NCBI GenBank assembly: GCA_039720395.1
Contig: JBBPBK010000077.1
Span: forward strand, 124,001 to 188,000
Direction: 5' to 3'
Origin: Liquidambar formosana
Taxonomy: Eukaryota > Streptophyta > Magnoliopsida > Saxifragales > Altingiaceae
Length of the DNA: 64,000 nucleotides
Shown here: piece by piece, positions 1 through 10,882 of the stretch
How the letters are laid out: every line of letters starts with the position of its first letter
Numbering within the stretch: the stretch's first letter is position 1
Notes under the pieces: model-generated
The model's database searches: none
Seen by the model: the letters and a program-made list of their open reading frames with translations, nothing else
Told to the model about the DNA's origin: nothing
Position numbers and translations under genes: made by a program

Positions 1-37
1 GGTTAATTACCTTAACCTAATACCATAGAAGAAAACA
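1..37 (+). repeat. 3' end of the 5' LTR of copia-1
   Basis: These bases match the end of the 3' LTR near 5535-5571 (shared CTAATACCATAGAAGAAAA) and are followed at once by the primer-binding site. Confidence 0.85.
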
Positions 38-49
38 TGGTATCAGAGC
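38..49 (+). other. Primer-binding site of copia-1
   Basis: TGGTATCAGAGC is the usual plant retrotransposon sequence complementary to the 3' end of initiator methionine tRNA. It sits directly after the LTR end. Confidence 0.9.
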
Positions 50-719
50 ATCGACCATAGCAACAACACCGACGGTTAACTTCTTACCAACTCTCGCCAT
101 GAGCAATCGCCAACAACCCTACCCCGTCATCCTTACTCTTTGACCATTTTGTGACGAGCCCTAATGACTTTGTTGATTCCGTTACCCTTCAAGAAGCACC
201 AGATCTCGACCAGGACAAAATGGTCTAGGCGTACATCGGTGACTCTTCCTCGACCTCTGACAATCTTTTTCTGCCTTTGGTGACCTTCGTACACACCATC
301 CAACTCTACCCCAACTCTTTAGCAACTCCCGACAACTCCTAGCACAGTTCCGTTTCTTTTCTTTCCCGTGATACCTGTTCTCGTTACTCTCTAGGGTGTC
401 GACCCACCCTTCTATGATGATGTTGGCATCCTAGAGGCTTGTCTCTTCTCCTTTTCATGTGTTATTGACTTGATTGTTGAAGATTTTATGGCTGGCTTGA
501 GAACAGAAGCTTGTGGAAAAGAACTGTCGATTGGGGAGTTTCTCTTGGAAATATTAGGTCTACACTATATGTCTTTATTTGCTTTTCAGCCATTGTGTTA
601 CTGTTGTCTGTGATTTTGTTTCTCTATTGGGCCAGCAATTATCATCTGTCTTCTCTTTTTCTCATGGAGGAATCTAAGAATAGTGTCTCCTAATACTAGT
701 TTTCTTTTATCACCTAATT

Positions 720-1500
720 TGCTTCCCATTACATCAATTCGACTAAATGGCAGCAATTATGCCCATTGGCTATTGAGGTGTTGTTTCTTAGGAGAAAGAA
801 ATTTCATTATTTGACTGATGATCCCCCGTTGCCACTAATAAGACATGTTGATTGGAGGGCGGAGGATGCTCAAATTTGAGGTGCTTTATGGAATAGCATG
901 GAGCCCAGAATTAGATGTATATTGGTTTTCTTGTCCACTGCCAAACTTGTGTGGGAACAAGCTCGAGAGTTGTATTCTGGAAGTAATAATCTCTCTCGGA
1001 TTTATCAGCTTCATTTGGATTTTTGGTCAGTAGGATTAAATTATCGTTCTCTGGAGGATTATTATGCCCAATTTAAGACCATTTGTGAAGAACTTAATCT
1101 TTATCAACCTATATTTGCCAATGTTAAGGCCATGCAAAGGTAGCGTGAATGTATGCATGTAGCTCGATTTCTCTCTGGCCTACCTTCGTATTTTGATTCA
1201 GTTAAATCTCAAATTTTGGGCAGTAAAAAACTTCCATGTTTGAGTGAGGTATTCAGTTGGCTTAGACAGACCTCTTCCTTATCTGATTCTAATACATTTG
1301 CAATGATTAATCTCCTTGAGAACTCGGCTTTAGCAACTTTTATAGGAGATGGTGGTAGTTTTCGTGGTTACCGTGGAGGCCATGGGGGCTATAGTTTCCT
1401 TGGTGGTTGTGGTACTCGTAAGTGTACTCCTTGTGGTTGTGATAACTATATTTTAGATTTTTGCTTTAAGTTTCCGGGGAAACCTCTTCTAATCATGCCA
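720..1500 (+). pseudogene. copia-1 gag remnant
   Basis: Broken frames read as a copia gag (UBN2-type). They begin with a 'LNGSNYAHWLLR' start region near 740-780, continue with the 'YYAQFKTICEEL' segment near 1060-1100, and have the 'FLSGLPSYFDSVKSQIL' segment near 1165-1215. A glycine-rich stretch near 1345-1410 precedes a degenerate zinc knuckle. Stops and frameshifts separate the pieces. Confidence 0.75.
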
Positions 1501-1714
1501 TGGTTCCTAATGATGTTGAGTATCAGTCCAGTTCTTCGACTACCCTAGTTGCTCAATCCACGCAAATTAGTACCCCTATTGTTCTTGTTACTCATGTGAT
1601 TTCCATTACCGAGGAAGAGTATTGTCATCTTCTATCTACACAATCCAACTCTATTGCATCCTCCTCCACTGCTACTCTTACCCAGACATGTACTCCTATC
1701 GCATTTCTTCCTTC

Positions 1715-2830
1715 ACGTACTCCTTGGGTGATTGACTTAGGAGCCACTGATCATATGACTAGAACCTCAAGAATGTTATCTCACATGCAACAATTTAGTT
1801 GCCTGCCATTTAAATTTAGCAGATGGCTCAACTTCTCCTATTTTTGGTTTGGGCACTGCTAATCTTAATTTTTCCTTCCTTCTGACTCTGTTTCTATGTG
1901 TTCCTAAATTTCCTCTGGTCTCATGTCTGTTAATAAGATTACTAAGTCTCGTAATTGTTCAGTTACCTTCTTTCCCACTCATTGTGTCTTTCAGGATCTC
2001 AAGACCGGGAAGAGGATTGGTGGTGGGCATGAGACAGGAGGACTCTACTATTTTACTAGTAATAGTTCTTCACCTTCTATAGCTCTACAATCTTTAGTTT
2101 CTCCAACAGAACACCACTGTCGTCTCGGGCATCTTCTCTTCAGAATTTCAAGCTGTTGGTTCCCTCCTGTAGTAAAATTGAGTCCCATTTTTGTGAAGCA
2201 TGTCAATTAAGCAAGCACTACCATTTGCCTTTTGTCTTTAGACTAGAGAGTCGGGTGTCTCGTCCTTTTCATTTACCATTCAGATTTTTAGGGTCCTAAT
2301 CGTGTCAAGTCATATTTAGGTTTTAGGTACTTTGTTATTTTTGTGTATGATTACTTAAGAATGACCTATCTTTATCTTATGAAGGGGAGATCAAAATTGT
2401 ATGCAATTTTCCAAGCTTTTTATAATGAAATAAAGACTCAATTTAATGTTCCCATTCGCATTTTTAGATCTAATAATGCTAAAGGATTTTTTGAGTCTTG
2501 TTTGTCTCAGTTTTTATGTTGAACATGGTATTATTCAATAGTCTTCTTGTGATTATACTCCTCGGCAGAATGGAGTGGCCGAGCATAAAATGCGCCATTT
2601 GTTGGACACTACTTGAGCATTATTATTTTAAATGCATGTTCCTAAACCTTATTGGAGTGATGTTGTTCTCATGGCTTGTTATCTTATTAACTACATGCCC
2701 TTTTCTGTTCTTGCTTGAAAAAATCCTCGTGCCACTTTATTTCATGAGGTCACTCCTTTTGCTTTGCCGCCACGTGTTTTTCGCTGTGTATGTTTTGTTC
2801 ATGTGTTGAGACCAAGGGGAGACAAACTTG
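1715..2830 (+). pseudogene. copia-1 protease and integrase remnant
   Basis: A protease active-site region reads TPWVIDLGATDHMT near 1720-1760, so the usual D-S/T-G-A motif has leucine in place of serine/threonine. Integrase follows with a GAG-pre-integrase-like 'HHCRLGHL' piece near 2110-2140 and a degenerate core around 2300-2830. Several frame breaks make it non-functional. Confidence 0.7.
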
Positions 2831-3013
2831 ATCCTAGAGCCATTTGATGTGTTTTTCTAGGGTAATTCCAAGACTTGAAAGGGCTACAAATTTCCACATG
2901 TTTTTGATTGTGTATGTTTTATTCATGTGTTGAGACTAGGAGGAGACAAACTTGATCTTAGAGCCATTTGATGTGTTTTTTAGGGTATTCCAAGACTTAA
3001 AAGGGCTATAAAT
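2770..3013 (+). repeat. Tandem duplication of about 120 bp inside copia-1
   Basis: A stretch starting near 2770 (TGTATGTTTTGTTCATGTGT... GCCATTTGATGTGTTTTT) is repeated from about 2894 with small differences. Both units end in the GACTTGAAAGGGCTA / GACTTAAAAGGGCTA segment. It lies in the linker between integrase and reverse transcriptase. Confidence 0.8.
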
Positions 3014-3426
3014 GTTATTCTCCATCCCTTCGACGCCATTTTGTGTGTGTTGATGTTACTTTTATTGAGTCTGTGTCGTATTTCTCTCCTTCTGAAGTTG
3101 GTTTGGATATTTATCTTCCTTATCTTCCACAGTTACCTTTTCCACCACCGGTTAAGCCTCTATCTTCTCATGAGAAGCCATTACAGGTATACACTCGGCG
3201 ATGTCTTCCACGTACTTCTCCCTCTCAAGTGCCTGTCATTGAACCAGCTTTCGGTCTGAAGATCTACAATCAGTTCCTGCTTCTCTTCCTTCTTAGTACC
3301 TGATCTTGATCTAGATTCATGCCTATTGCTTTACGTAAAGGTAAACATTCCTGTACTACTCATCCTATCTCTAGTTTTGTTTCTTATAACCATTAATCCC
3401 TATCTCTTCGTACTTTTGTTGCCTCT

Positions 3427-4608
3427 TTGTCCACCATTTCTCTTCCTAAGATAGTTCAGGAGGCTTTGTCTATTCCTACTTGGAGGACAGCTATGGAGGA
3501 CGAGATGTCAGCTCTACATAGTATTGGGACTTGGGATCTTGTACCACTTCGTCAAGGAAAATTTGTTGTGGGTTGTCATTGGGTGTATGCTGTGAAGTAC
3601 TTACTTGATGATGGCTCAATTGAACGATTGAAAGCTCGTCTTGTTGCTAAGGGATATACTCAAACATATGGCATTGACAATGTTGAGACCTTTTCTCCAG
3701 TCACTAAGATTGCTTCTGTTTGTATTTTGATCTCCTTGGCTGCTTCGTGTGGGTGGTCCTTTTTTTAGTTAGATGTCAAGAATGCTTTCTTACATGGGGA
3801 CCTTTAGGAGGAAGTTTATATGGAGCAACCACCTCGATTTGTTGCTCAGGGGGAGTATAGGAAAGTATGCAAACTTTGCAAGGCCATTTATGGTCTAAAA
3901 TAATCCCCTAGGGCATGGTTTTGAAAATTTAGTGAAGCTGTTTGGAGTTTGGAATGTATTGATGCTAGTCTGATCATTCAGTGTTCTCTCTTACTTCAAA
4001 AGGACGGAAAGTTTTATTGGTGGTTTATGTAGATGATATCATTATCATTGGAGATGTCTAATTGGGTATTGCCAATTTAAAGGCATTTCTACAAAACGGG
4101 TTTCATAGCAAGGATTTGGGAAATCTACGATACTTTTTGGGAATTGAAGTAACTTGGTCAAAGGAAGGTATAAGTCTCTCACTGAGGAAGTATGTGTTAG
4201 ACATCCTTGAAGAGACTGGTTTGTTAGGATCCAAACTTGTGGAAACTCCCATAGATCTTAATGTGAAGTAAAGTTGATCAAGGAGAGTTGTTACCAAATC
4301 CAGAGAGATATCGGTGGTTGGTGGGTAAACTGAATTATCTTACCATTACTTATCTAGACATATCATTTGTTGTTAGTGTTGTTAGTCAGTTTATGGCATC
4401 TCCGCGTGTCCCACATTGGGATGTTGTCATCCGTGTAGTGCGATATCTTAAAGCTCATCTTGGCTGTGGACTTCTAAATACTAATAGACATTTGAGTGTA
4501 GAAGGTTTTGTTGATTCTGTTTGGGCTGGATCTTCATCTGACAAGAGGTCTACTACTAGATATTGCACCTTTTTGGGAGGCAATTTAAGCACATGGAAGA
4601 GTAAGAAG
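3427..4608 (+). pseudogene. copia-1 reverse transcriptase and start of RNase H, broken
   Basis: The RT frame reads through '[12 protein letters not shown]', '[10 protein letters not shown]' and '[10 protein letters not shown]' (3480-3670). It meets a TAG near 3766 before '[11 protein letters not shown]', and resumes in other frames with 'VYVDDIIIIGD' near 4025-4060. 'LRYFLGIEVTWSKEGISL' (about 4125-4180) and the 'DSVWAGSSSDKRSTTRYCTFLGGNL' region near 4510-4590 follow. RNase H is then interrupted by an inserted solo LTR. Confidence 0.85.
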
Positions 4609-5060
4609 TGTTGATGTCAAAAAATCTCCAACAGTCGTCCCACGTGCTCTTCGTGCTAACCTGCAAAAGAAGGGCTCGAATGACCGGTGGGGTGCCGGCG
4701 GGAGCCTGTCCGATGCTTAAGTCAGGAAATGTTCAGGAAAAAGTGGGATAAAAAATAGAGTTTAGAACATACCTTGCGTGTGTGAAGAGACTCCATATTT
4801 ATAAATGGTATCACTTTCCTAGTCGAATTAGGAGATTAGAGTCCTAGGCAAACTCATACTCTCGGGTGAATCTCTCAACTGCCATTTAGGTAAGATAACT
4901 TTATTCTTCTTATCATAGAGTCCTAGTAGGAGTGTAATGGAAAAATACCTGAGGAGATATTCTTGGAGAAAAACTCGGACGTGGAGAACACCCGGGTGAA
5001 CCGACAGGTGACCATCTCAAGTTAGTCTAAAAATGTGCTTGAATAATTTTACCTACATCA
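4609..5060 (+). mobile_element. Solo LTR inserted in copia-1 RNase H
   Basis: A 452-bp block starts TGTTGATGTC and ends CTACATCA (TG...CA ends). It is flanked on both sides by AGAAG (4604-4608 and 5061-5065), a 5-bp target duplication. Removing it rejoins the RNase H text ('TWKSKK' before, '[15 protein letters not shown]' after). No internal region is present, so it is a recombination product. Strand is not determined from coding. Confidence 0.8.
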
Positions 5061-5400
5061 AGAAGCATAGTGTGGTCGCCAGGTCTAGTGCAAAAGCTGA
5101 ATATCGAGCTATGGCTCATACTTCATGTGAACTTTTGTGGATAAAGCATCTTTTGGGGGAAATTGGATTTAAGGTTCCATTGCCTATAAGGATGTCATGT
5201 GACAATTAGGCTGCCATCTGTATTGCTTTGACCTGGTATTTCATGAGAGAACGAAGCATATTGAAGTAGACTGCCATCTAGTTCGTGAAAAAGTGGAGAT
5301 TGGCTTAATCGTGACTCCTCATGTTACTATTCAAGATCAACTTGCAGATATTTTCTCTAAGCCTTTGTCTAGAGCTTGTTTAGAATTTTTATGTTGCAAC
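5061..5400 (+). pseudogene. copia-1 RNase H C-terminal remnant
   Basis: Reads '[19 protein letters not shown]' and 'ELLWIKHLL', then a degenerate 'CDN*AAICIA' and 'RERSILK' portion with stops and shifts. It continues the RNase H broken by the solo LTR. Confidence 0.8.
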
Positions 5401-5429
5401 TTGGGGACTATATGAGATATACTCTCCAA

Positions 5430-5441
5430 CTTGAGGGGGAG
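5430..5441 (+). other. Polypurine tract of copia-1
   Basis: TTGAGGGGGAG sits immediately before the 3' LTR start TGTTATGGG, as expected for plus-strand priming. Confidence 0.8.
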
Positions 5442-5571
5442 TGTTATGGGATTTATATGTTATTAGAGTGAGAGGTATTTCTGTCATTTTATGTAAACAA
5501 TATAATTTTGATATAAATTAAGTTTGAGGATTAGGGTTAATTAACTTGACCTAATACCATAGAAGAAAATA
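5442..5571 (+). repeat. 3' LTR of copia-1
   Basis: Begins TGTTATGGG after the polypurine tract and ends in the segment matching bases 1-37. Length is about 130 bp. Confidence 0.8.
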
Positions 5572-7605
5572 CGTCATTTACCTGCTTTTATGTACATTTA
5601 TATGACATATATAAATGAAAAAAAGGAGAGATGTAGATATAAATGAATAAATAAATATATTAAAGTACAAAAATAAAAAGGTTAAGCAACCTTAATTGAA
5701 TAATGAGAATTATGAAGTATATTTAAATTTTAAAATTGAATGATAAGTAAAATTATATTTTGTTTGAGAAATTAAATGAGAAGTAGAATTCCAAAGAAGA
5801 AGAAAAATAATTATGGGATACGTTATTGTAGTTTTTACTTACCTTCTTGGTTTCTTTTTTTTCTATTATAAGTGGATAGTAGTGTAATTAAGCTTTTTAA
5901 TAAGGATATTTTGGTCAATCAAAAGTTTTTCTTGTATTCCTGCTTTTATAGGTAGACTTCTTTATCTAAGTTTCCATGTAGAGAAGCACTTTAAATTTGG
6001 TCAATAAATTTATTAAGGGTCCATCCATAATTTGGTGAAAAAGAAAGTACCACTAGGATAAAATTCAATTCTTTTTTTTTTTTGTTTCCTTCCTTTGAGG
6101 ATGAGGCTTTTTGTTAGGTTTGTATAACCTTTTGCCACCATACTCACTTTATATCTCTTTATGGATTCATCTACCTTGTCATAGTATATACTCACTTGCA
6201 CCCAGCTGTTTTTCTTTCCTTAGGAAAAAGAATAACTCTCATGTGTTATCTAGTTTTCCAAGTGCACTTATTTCTCAACCATAGCTGTTTCTATTTCCTA
6301 TTTTTTATTTTCCCAGTGCATTCCTTTGAACTATGAGGCCAAAATAAGATTTTTCTTAATATCGGGACTATGAAAAATAATTTGTAAAGGAAGCGAAAAA
6401 TTTGGAGTGACAAGGAACCATTGTAGATCATTGGAACGATATTCATAAATGCAAAAGTGTAGGGCAAGTCATTGGGTTGATGTGACTGCCTATAACGGCC
6501 ATATATAGCAAAGAATTTGGAGTGACAAGGAGCCTTTGTTGATGGTTGTTAACCATTTACCATCAATTTTTCTAATCGTACATTGACCCAGGTTGGAAAG
6601 TGTCATGGGTTGATAATTTTTGGGTTTTTATGTCTGTTTTTGAAGTAAAGGGGGTAGTTTGTGTTTAAGGTATAGTACTATTAGAATACCAGGAGTACAA
6701 TACTACTCATCCACCGTTTGGTGAGGAACACCAAAATATTAAAAAACACAGGAAAATCCTGATTTACACGGTACTGAATTGAATCTACACCTATGTTAAT
6801 ACAAGAAGAATCAATTTAGTTTACAAACTAGACTAATAAATTACAGAAAGGAAGAAATATTTGAGTGTTAGTATCGATATCTCTACATGACATTATAATT
6901 ATTCCTGTTGGTAGACTTGTTGATGTCATAAACTATCAATCAAAAATAATTATTGATATCTCTAGCTACTTAATATAGGATATATAATTTTTCTAAGAGT
7001 TCCATGACTTAAGTGATATGTTGAATAATCTTTGGTCCTTGAACATGGAATTATGTCCTATCCGCAAAGTCTCTTGGATGTTATTCCAAAAAGATCTAAT
7101 TCAAGTCTCCTCAGAAGCTTGACTGCCTTCGTTGGGTTGGATAGGAAAAGGGTAGCATGTATAAGGTAGGGTGGATCTAGGGTTAATCCGATGGAACATT
7201 GCCCGACATACACAAGAAAAAAAGAACAAGGAAATTTTTTTTTTCTTTTTTTTTTTTTTGCTCTTCCTCATCTGCATTTGGGCCCTTTTAATTTCATGAT
7301 TTTCATAAGGTTTTTCTCTTCTTGTGCATTTTATAAACTTTTATATTGAACTCCATGTGTACTGGTAGACACCTAATGAACTGACTGCTGGAAGCTGTAA
7401 GCCCAAGACGTACTTCAATGCTCAATGCTGGAAGCCCAAGACAAACTTCGTTGAAGTTCGTACATTTTGGCATCTTTTTAGAAGTTTTAACCGAATGTGG
7501 ATATTCTTCATATTGGCTTTCCAGGTATATATCCTCAAAACTAGAGTTTGCGAATTTGGTTTTTGACCTTTCTCTATAAGAACTTAACATTTTGTTGGTT
7601 TTCAG
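5572..7605. other. Unassigned AT-rich intergenic or intron DNA
   Basis: No exon or recognisable element is supported. A short direct repeat (AATTTGGAGTGACAAGGA) occurs near 6402 and 6510. An expected preceding callose synthase exon was searched for by eye and not found, so it probably lies upstream of 1. Confidence 0.5.
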
Positions 7606-7717
7606 GCCATGGTTATTATTGCATGGAGTCCTTCTAGATTTGCGGTTTTTGATGAGGATGTATTTAAAAAGCTTTTGAGCATTTTTGTTACTTCTGCTTT
7701 CCTCAATTTTTTGCAAG
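7606..7717 (+). CDS. CALS7: Callose synthase exon 1 of those visible
   Basis: Acceptor TTTTCAG before 7606 and donor GTACTC after 7717. Encodes residues 1-37, 'AMVIIAW' through '[11 protein letters not shown]', the family's conserved membrane segment. It ends with one base of a split codon (CAA G|CT) that is completed by the next exon almost 6 kb away. Confidence 0.9.
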
Positions 7718-10700
7718 GTACTCATGATAATCTCAGTTATCTGAATTTTCTCTACATATTGATATTTCGGTTATTGTGGCAGTTCTTGTCCATGTCTACA
7801 GAACAAAATACAGCCGTTTGTTTGTGTTACTTTCAGCATTATATAAAAATTTATTTTATTCTTTTTTTGGTAAATCTATTTAGGTGTTTAATGCAGTTGC
7901 TACATGTATTCAAGCCATATCTAACTTCTCTGTTAGAAATTTTCTCAAATTCTTAGTGTGTTTGGGATTTCTTTTGTGTAGACGATTTTTATGGAAACTC
8001 TGTTTTAGGTTTACGTGTGAGAGTAGAATTTAGTAATTCTATCCATACAAAGAACTGGGTTGAGTATTTTATAAAATGGGATTATTAGTTTGAATTTGAG
8101 TCTACCAGCTAGAATTAAGAAGAGAGGGTTCCCCTCTTCGTGAGCATGTTTTGGAGAAGAGTGCTACAATGGGGCTCTTGGTGGAGTGGGCTCTCATGAA
8201 TTTGGAAGCTACTCTTAGGTGAATTGTCTTTATTTTCATTTTTTAACAAGTAACAGAATTTTTATTGATAAAAATAAAAAGGTACAGGATAGGACGACAA
8301 ATCCTATATAAAAAAAAAAAGAAAAAAAATAATAAAACAAAGGACTCTAAGAGCATCAAAAAACACTCCAATCAGATCTAATCACAACGAAGGAATACCA
8401 ACAAACTCCTTGGAAATAGAAACCCAAAAAGAAGCCAAATATTTTACCCTATCACAAAGACTGCAGACATCCTCATCCTTATTTTTAAAAAATTCTTGCA
8501 TTTCTCTCCAACCATATGACCAGAAAAGCAACGAGAACAACACATTTCCAAAACATCTTAGCTCTCTTGCTACATCCAAACCCTTCAAAATCAATAATAA
8601 ACATATCAACAGAAGAACCAGGTGAAACCCAATAGAGCCTAGCGATGTGAAAAATATTACTAAGCAATGCAAGAAAAGATGATCAATGTGTTCATCCTCC
8701 CTCCTGCACATGATCAATACACTATTGAGGTAACAGAGCACATGAAGGTCTTGTCTTCTGATACAAATCATTAGTATTAACTTTCCTAAGAGCAACCGTC
8801 CAAGAAAAATCCTAGACTTAAAGACGCACTCTCGATTTTCAAATCATCTTAAAAGAAGGAAAAGAAGGGACATTAGGATAATCAATTAAAAATTCCAAAA
8901 AAAAAAAAAAATTTGCAATAGAAAATACCAGAATAAAGGGGGAGCCAACATCTTCTGTCTGGGTTTGACCGTCTCAACACAACACGTTCAAGAAGAGATA
9001 AAAGAGAAAATAACTCCAACACCTCCTTATTGTCAAGACCAGAGGGGAGGGAAAAGAAGAGACGATTTCTAAATTGAACACCCAAGAGTACAAAAAAAAT
9101 TATACAGTTACCCACGACCATGGAAGTAAGAGGCGAAAATTGAGACAAATCTTGATAAATGAACTTCCAAGGACTTTCAGCTGCAACTGTAACACTAACC
9201 TGCGTATCTCAACCAAAATTCTGAATCACATATTTACTTTCACTGACTGCATACCATAAGGAATCTCTCTCATGAAGGAATCTCCATAACCACTTCCCAA
9301 TAAAGTAATGCTTCTGGCAATAATATTACCAACAAGAAGATACATTACCCTAATTATTGGGAAGTCCCACATCCCACATCGATTAAATATTGAGTTAAAT
9401 ATGTCTTCATATACCTATTTGGGCCCTCTATTTAATAGCTTAGGCTGTTAGGTTGGAAACTTAACATGGTATCAGAGCATATCGTTCCTTGGGCCCGTGT
9501 CAATCGTGTTGTTCCTGGGGGGATTAAATATCGAGTTTGACATAGCTTCATATACATGTTTGGGCCCTAAACTTAATAGCTTAGGCTTTTAGGTTGGAGT
9601 TTGGAAACTTAACACTAATAAACCAAATGATCTCTCTGCCGTTCACCACTACCTTCCCATAAGAAGTCTCTTCATTTTTTAAATCCTCTTTGCCACTTTT
9701 ACAATAATTTTAAAAAGAGATATATAATAAATGGGGATACTAGAAAACACTGACCGAATCAGAGTGAGTTTGCCCCTCTAGAAATCAAAGTCTTTTTCCA
9801 TCCATTCGACCTTTCCCAACTTGATCAATAATCGGGCAGCAAAAAGAATCAAATCTTGGCTCGCCTATACCCAAATGTTTTAAAGGTCAACTCTATAAAG
9901 AACAACCTAAACCAATTGCTAACTTCTCAAGTTTATTGATACTTGCTAAGGAACTCTTACTCAAATTTACTTTCAATCTAGACACCAACTCAAAAACTTG
10001 CAAAAATAGATTATAAAGTAAGAAGATTCTGTTCGACCCTCAAAGTTGAACTCATTATCCTCATATATGGTTTAAATTTCTTTTGGCTTAAGTCCCATTC
10101 CCCTCGATGTCCTCTAGATATTTTATCTAGCTGGAATTTTTGTCAGCGGATCATTGAGATTATCACTTGATCTCACATAATAAATACTTATATATCCCTT
10201 ACTCATGTAAGATTTCACAGTACTGTGTTTTCTTCTCACATATCTAAATTTCCCATTATATTCTTTGTTATGTACTCTGCCAATAGTAATCGTACTATCA
10301 CTATATATCAAAACAGGCGGTTTTGGTTTATCTCATATGGGTATCTCAGATAATAAGTCATGCAACCAAGGACTTTAATATCGATATCGATGGATATATC
10401 GAGAGTCCAAAAATATGGATATATCGTTGGATATATCGACAATATCGATATCGTTTTAAAGATATGGTGGATATTATGAGTTGAACATAGATATTTTTAT
10501 TGAAACTTTGGAAAACAACAATTTAGACTCTAAAACACAATTTAGGATCAAAATATTACAATTTAAATGTGTATAATACAAGTATGTGTTGTGTAGGGTA
10601 TAAAAAGTGTGACGCGGTGAGAAAATAAATAATGGGAATTTATGCAAACTCAATATCTAAATGTCACATGAAATTAAAATACATACCATTTAAGATATTT

Positions 10701-10819
10701 TTATTAATTCGAATGTATAACCTCCTACCACACATAAGGGAAGGAATGTCACTAAACCAAATGTATTGGTTTGAATTTTGAAACTATATTTTAAAATATG
10801 TAAAATATTAAACATAATA

Positions 10820-10882
<63 letters not shown>

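Larger units (their letters stand above)
1..5571 (+). mobile_element. Degenerate Ty1/copia LTR retrotransposon (element copia-1)
   Basis: Order of parts is copia-type: LTR end, tRNA primer-binding site, gag, protease, integrase, reverse transcriptase, RNase H, polypurine tract, 3' LTR. The reading frame is cut into many pieces by stops and frameshifts, so it is dead. The 5' LTR is cut off by the window edge, so target-site duplications cannot be checked. The LTR is unusually short (about 130 bp from the complete 3' copy). A 452-bp solo LTR interrupts the RNase H region. It lies upstream of, and probably within an intron of, the callose synthase gene. Confidence 0.9.

Noticed and set aside
6013..6201. 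Minus-strand 62-codon frame containing VSMVAKGYTNLTKS, which recalls copia RT
   Set aside because: Too short, with no neighbouring RT motif. At most a tiny degraded remnant.
7303..7725. Minus-strand 140-codon open frame
   Set aside because: It overlaps callose synthase exon 1 on the other strand and shows no family resemblance.
8410..9259. Plus-strand open frames over the LINE fragment as genes
   Set aside because: The minus strand reads as LINE RT and zf-RVT text; the plus frames are shadows.
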